Origin: Flavobacterium sp. J49
GTDB lineage: Bacteria > Bacteroidota > Bacteroidia > Flavobacteriales > Flavobacteriaceae
Length of the DNA: 64,000 bases
Direction: 5' to 3'
Assembly (NCBI RefSeq): GCF_011742145.1
Contig: NZ_JAAQQU010000104.1
Location: 81,938 to 145,937, forward strand
Shown: positions 60,813-64,000 of the stretch, one piece after another
Numbering within the stretch: position 1 is the first letter of the stretch
How the letters are laid out: every line of letters begins with the position of its first letter
The notes under the pieces: generated by a model
Databases searched by the model: none
What the model was told of the DNA's origin: nothing
Seen by the model: the letters and a program-made list of their open reading frames with translations, nothing else
Translations under genes and position numbers: made by a program

Positions 60813-61239
60813 TATTCATATGTGTCATTTCATATACAAACGTATCCAAATCAACATTCAAAATCAACAATGACATGGCTTTATCAATGATAAAAGGAAC
60901 GTTACCCGGCGTAAATCCTAGTGCCAAAGCAAACTTGGTTAAAATTTCTTTTTGTTTTGGCCCTAAAACATGGTCGGCATAAACCATACGGGACAAATCA
61001 TACAAACGCTCTAATCTTTGCGAATGCAAGTACGGCGGATTGATAGGATATTTTAAAGGATTTTCTAAAATCTCTTCGTATTCTGCTGCGGATATTTCCA
61101 AACGAACAGCCAGTTTGTCCAAAAACTCTTTTTCTTCTTGACTCAAATCGCCATCAGCGGTGGCAACACGAACAATAGCCGAAAAATGACCTTTGTTTCT
61201 GCTTTTAAACTCGCTATCAAATAAATCTGAAATTGACAT
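60808..61239 (-). CDS. TerB family tellurite-resistance-like protein
   Basis: A 143-residue helical cytosolic protein of the TerB type. It contains VRVATADGDLSQEEKEFLDK, the metal-binding-like acidic loop typical of TerB, and a second half with YADHVLGPKQKEI. TerB-like proteins have uncertain roles. I chose ATG 61239 (MSISDLFDSEFKSRNKG); a -7 element TATATTTG is at 61262-61269. Confidence 0.82.
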   Translation of the reverse strand: MSISDLFDSEFKSRNKGHFSAIVRVATADGDLSQEEKEFLDKLAVRLEISAAEYEEILENPLKYPINPPYLHSQRLERLYDLSRMVYADHVLGPKQKEILTKFALALGFTPGNVPFIIDKAMSLLILNVDLDTFVYEMTHMNK

Positions 61240-61261
61240 AATTATATGGGTTTTAATACTG

Positions 61262-61269
61262 CAAATATA
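61262..61269 (-). promoter_or_regulatory. -7 promoter element of the TerB-like gene
   Basis: Minus-strand TATATTTG matches TAnnTTTG and lies 22 nt before the ATG at 61239. Confidence 0.5.
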
Positions 61270-61388
61270 AGCCAATTTCCTTTTTTGAAAAACCAATTTC
61301 CAAAATGTTTTTCATCGATTTTAGGGTTTATTTTAAAAGAGCAATTAAAATTAATCGTAAGTTTACGTTCCAAACAACCAAAACTACA

Positions 61389-61982
61389 ATGTCAGATTTC
61401 TGGATATACTTTAATCTCGGATTAAAACATGTACTTGATATTTTTGCCTACGACCATGTTTTATTTCTCTTAGCTTTAACCGTTCCTTACGAATTTAAAT
61501 CGTGGAAAAGAATTTTAATTCTTGTTTCACTTTTCACTTTGGGTCATACTTTAGCCCTGTTTCTCTCGGTATTTAATGTCATTACCATCAAATCAAATAT
61601 CGTCGAGTTCCTGATTCCGATTACCATTCTAATAGCCGCTTTGTACAACATTATCGTTTCGGGTAAATCGAGCAAAAAAGACAGCATAACCTTTATTGGT
61701 ATCGTTACGGTTTTCTTTGGCGTTATCCACGGTTTAGGGTTTTCGAATTATTTCAACACCATTCTTTCAGGAAAACCAACCGACAAACTTTTGCCGTTAT
61801 TCGAGTTTGCGCTTGGGATTGAAGTTGCGCAAATCATAGTCGTGTTAGCCGCTTTACTTTTGGCTTATGTCGTTCAAACGCTTTTAAAATTCTCCAAACG
61901 CGACTGGGTTCTAATCATTTCTGCCTTTATCGTTGGGGTCGTCATTCCGATGATTTTACAAAGTGAAATTTGGGTTAAATAA
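61389..61982 (+). CDS. HupE/UreJ family membrane protein
   Basis: A 197-residue inner-membrane protein with about six hydrophobic helices. Its N-terminal segment FNLGLKHVLDIFAYDHVLF, then FTLGHTLALFLSVF and VIHGLGFSNYF match the HupE/UreJ_2 type, proposed as metal (nickel or cobalt) transporters; several His residues line the early helices. No hydrogenase or urease gene is nearby, so the substrate is open. ATG 61389 (MSDFWIYFN) is preferred to an earlier in-frame Met. Confidence 0.82.
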   Translation: MSDFWIYFNLGLKHVLDIFAYDHVLFLLALTVPYEFKSWKRILILVSLFTLGHTLALFLSVFNVITIKSNIVEFLIPITILIAALYNIIVSGKSSKKDSITFIGIVTVFFGVIHGLGFSNYFNTILSGKPTDKLLPLFEFALGIEVAQIIVVLAALLLAYVVQTLLKFSKRDWVLIISAFIVGVVIPMILQSEIWVK

Positions 61983-62013
61983 TTGTACAGAAGCGAAAGG
62001 TTTAGGTATATTT

Positions 62014-62108
62014 GCTATCCTTATTCCTGCTGTTCGTTACAATTTTTTGATTTGCCTTTCACTGGCGTTACAGGCCGATCAAAAAGATTTTCACTTCCAT
62101 CAGGGCTA
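62014..62108 (-). repeat. dispersed repeat element, copy D
   Basis: On the minus strand it starts TAGCCCTGATGGAAGTG, contains a long imperfect hairpin with TTTTTGAT/ATCAAAAA arms, and ends TGTAACGAACAGCAGGAATA then AGGATAGC. It lies between the HupE-like gene and the dCMP deaminase gene. Its 3' core is nearly identical to copy E. Confidence 0.7.
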
Positions 62109-62133
62109 AAGGAAAAACCATTGATTTTCTGTT

Positions 62134-62562
62134 ATGAAAGAAGCCAAACAAAAAAAATACGACGTTGCCTACTTGAGAATTGCAGCCGAATGGAGCAAAT
62201 TGTCTTATTGCAAACGCAAACAAGTCGGCGCCATTATTGTCCGAGATAAAATGATCATTTCTGATGGCTATAACGGAACACCTTCCGGATTTGAAAACTG
62301 TTGCGAAGACGACGAAGGATTGACCAAGTGGTATGTGCTACACGCCGAAGCCAATGCGATTTCTAAAGTGGCGCGCTCTACTCAAAGTTGTGAAAATGCC
62401 ACTTTGTACATCACGCTTTCGCCTTGCAAAGAATGCAGCAAACTCATCCACCAATCGGGGATTAAACGTGTCGTTTTTAAAAACGGCTATCGCGATGAAT
62501 CCGGTTTAGATTTCCTCAGAAAAGCCGGAATTGAAGTAACTCAAATCGAAAATTTAGATTAA
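62134..62562 (+). CDS. deoxycytidylate (dCMP) deaminase family protein
   Basis: A 142-residue zinc deaminase of the dCMP deaminase / ComEB type, which makes dUMP for thymidylate synthesis. The motifs are LHAEANAISKVARS (His, Glu) and LSPCKECSKLIHQSGIKRVV (PCxxC). The N-terminal SKLSYCKRKQVGAIIVRD carries the VGA-type strand. It is followed 18 nt later by the S41 protease gene. It is the third zinc deaminase of the window. Confidence 0.92.
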   Translation: MKEAKQKKYDVAYLRIAAEWSKLSYCKRKQVGAIIVRDKMIISDGYNGTPSGFENCCEDDEGLTKWYVLHAEANAISKVARSTQSCENATLYITLSPCKECSKLIHQSGIKRVVFKNGYRDESGLDFLRKAGIEVTQIENLD

Positions 62563-62580
62563 CACCTCATCATACATCCA

Positions 62581-64000
62581 ATGAAATCTAAGGAAAAATA
62601 CTTGCCTTTATTGCTGTTCGCTTGCGTCGCCTTGGGAATCATCATTGGTGGTATGCTCAATTTCCCTAAACGAACCCTTTCCAAACAAAATGCCAGCAAA
62701 GCCAAAATCGAAAAACTAATCGACTTCATCAATAATGAATATGTTGACGATGTTGATTCAGATTCTATTGTTGACCTAACGGTGAACAGTATTTTGGCCA
62801 ATCTGGATCCGCATTCGGTTTATATTCCACCAAGCGAACAATCCTCAGAAGCCGAATTGATGAAAGGCGATTTTGTAGGCATTGGCGTCAACTTCTACAT
62901 GTTTAACGACACCGTAACGATAGTAAAACCTTTGGCAAATGGCCCGGCCGAAAAGGCAGGTATTTTAGCCGGCGACCGCATTTTATATGCCGATAAAGAC
63001 AAACTTTTCGGAAGAAAATTACCAACAGACAGTTTGTTTAACAAATTAAAAGGTGAAGAAGGCTCAAAAGTCTTATTGACCATCTACCGAAAAAGCACCA
63101 ACAAGAAATTAAAAATCCCGGTAGTTCGGGATGTAGTTCCTATTAAGAGTGTTGACATTTATTTGAAACTAAACGCCACAACCGGTTATATCAAAATCAA
63201 TCGCTTTGCCGAAAGCACTTATGACGAATTCCGAGTAGGTTTGGAGCAATTGAAAAAACAAGGCATGAAAACCTTAGTCATAGACTTGCGAGACAATGGC
63301 GGCGGTTATTTGGAAAAAGCGGTTGAAATTGCGGATGAATTATTAAAAGACAAAGAACTCATTGTTTTTACCAAAAATAAAAAAGGCGAAATCAACAAAA
63401 CTTTTGCCACTGAAGAAGGCATTTTTGAGTCCGGAAGCGTTTTTGTTTTAATTGATGAGAATTCTGCTTCTGCCAGTGAGATTTTAGCCGGCGCCATACA
63501 AGACAACGACCGCGGTACTATTGTCGGCAGACGCTCTTTCGGAAAAGGTTTAGTGCAACGCGAAATGGACTTTGAAGACGGTTCGGCTGTTCGTTTAACA
63601 ACTTCCAGATATTACACTCCAAGCGGTCGCTCTATTCAAAAACCTTATATCAAAGGCCATGGCGAAGAATACAGTCATGATTACAAAGCCCGATTTGAAA
63701 ACGGAGAATTGTACGCCAAAAACAAAATCAAAATGGCTGATTCTTTAAAATTCAAAACCAAAAAAGGCCGAACCGTTTATGGCGGTGGCGGCATCGTTCC
63801 CGATGTTTTCGTGCCTTTGGAAGTCAAAAAAGGAGAGGAAAGTGTGGCTTATATTTTAAGCTCCGGTTTGGTGAGCCATTTTGTTTTTGAACAATTAGAC
63901 AAAAATCGAACTGCTTTCAAAGGAGTAAAATTTGATGCTTTTTTGGTCACAATGCTTCAAGACAATACCATAGTTTCTAAATTCGAAAAGTATTTAAAAG
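62581..64000 (+). CDS. S41 family C-terminal processing peptidase (3' end outside window)
   Basis: An exported serine protease, 473 codons visible. A membrane-anchoring N-terminus (LPLLLFACVALGIIIGGML) is followed by a PDZ domain (about residues 95-180, GDFVGIGVNFYMFNDTVTIV then AGILAGDRIL). The catalytic domain has the Ser in ENSASASEILAGA (second Ser of SASASE) and the Lys in GRRSFGKGLVQRE. It degrades or processes periplasmic proteins. The frame is still open at the window end. Confidence 0.94.
   Translation, partial: MKSKEKYLPLLLFACVALGIIIGGMLNFPKRTLSKQNASKAKIEKLIDFINNEYVDDVDSDSIVDLTVNSILANLDPHSVYIPPSEQSSEAELMKGDFVGIGVNFYMFNDTVTIVKPLANGPAEKAGILAGDRILYADKDKLFGRKLPTDSLFNKLKGEEGSKVLLTIYRKSTNKKLKIPVVRDVVPIKSVDIYLKLNATTGYIKINRFAESTYDEFRVGLEQLKKQGMKTLVIDLRDNGGGYLEKAVEIADELLKDKELIVFTKNKKGEINKTFATEEGIFESGSVFVLIDENSASASEILAGAIQDNDRGTIVGRRSFGKGLVQREMDFEDGSAVRLTTSRYYTPSGRSIQKPYIKGHGEEYSHDYKARFENGELYAKNKIKMADSLKFKTKKGRTVYGGGGIVPDVFVPLEVKKGEESVAYILSSGLVSHFVFEQLDKNRTAFKGVKFDAFLVTMLQDNTIVSKFEKYLK

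Noticed and set aside
61983..62249. An 88-residue reading frame between the HupE-like and dCMP deaminase genes
   Set aside because: It is a translation of repeat element D and overlaps the real deaminase start. The peptide similarity to a frame through element C comes from the DNA repeat.
1..64000. tRNA, rRNA, phage, toxin-antitoxin, restriction or other defence loci
   Set aside because: I scanned the gene order and gaps and saw none with support; every sizeable gap is accounted for by promoters, terminators, a riboswitch or repeats.

Overview
The window looks like a chromosomal segment of a Flavobacterium-like member of the Bacteroidota. The support is an AT-rich sequence without Shine-Dalgarno sites, promoters of the TAnnTTTG (-7) plus TTG/TTTG (-33) type, gliding-motility genes gldD and gldE, a type IX secretion C-terminal sorting domain, large outer-membrane barrels, an M16 peptidase pair, and a class I fructose-bisphosphatase. 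Almost all of it is core chromosome. I see no tRNA, rRNA, CRISPR array, insertion sequence, prophage or recognisable defence locus.

Layout. 0-6 kb: two glycosyltransferases (one cut by the window edge), a deaminase locus with a broken N-terminal membrane anchor, a DUF5916 outer-membrane protein, and a LacI-type regulator. 6-9.2 kb: ribosomal and translation genes rplM-rpsI and rpsB-tsf. 9.2-15.4 kb: queuosine-precursor transporter, tag, aat, DUF3127, flavin reductase, sensor kinase, HIT protein, greA with an unusual 5'-terminal hairpin, and a degenerate Rieske-like lipoprotein. 15.4-21.7 kb (minus strand): a TPP-riboswitch-controlled TonB receptor, preceded by a tightly overlapping five-gene operon (phosphopantetheinyl transferase, GGGP synthase family, PnuC/PnuT transporter, DUF4301, ArfB). 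21.8-29.2 kb: ahcY, rplU-rpmA, an active/inactive M16 peptidase pair, an EamA exporter, and a heavy-metal-domain lipoprotein.

29.2-35.3 kb: gldD-gldE-ssb-mutY facing hup, a 30-residue COX24/mS38-like protein and the RNase E/G gene, whose 3' end is partly duplicated. 35.4-46.8 kb: a T9SS-sorted repeat protein, the pbpC/alpha-2-macroglobulin pair, a TadA-like deaminase and dxs. 46.8-53.3 kb: dgt, an acetyltransferase, an RDD protein, a small unknown, and nrdB-nrdA. 53.6-64 kb: a secreted basic protein, a large SprA-reminiscent outer-membrane protein, aspartate kinase, an acetyltransferase, fbp, a TerB-like protein, a HupE/UreJ-like protein, dCMP deaminase, and an S41 protease cut by the window end.

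The most distinctive signal outside the genes is repetitive. Five intergenic copies (A to E, 53-95 bp) share conserved ends, TAGCCC-GAT at one side and AGCRGGAATA-like at the other, but each carries a different internal hairpin. A second, looser class consists of self-complementary arrays of 7-12 nt words (AATTACG, TTAGACT, GTTGATGG, ACCACAAAAG, GTGGCAAAG) in gene leaders and tails. Other points worth attention are the homopolymer frameshift in the membrane-anchored deaminase, the hairpin at the greA transcription start, the promoter abutting the TPP riboswitch, RNase G without its zinc-link cysteines, and two divergent promoters that would give leaderless tadA and dxs mRNAs.
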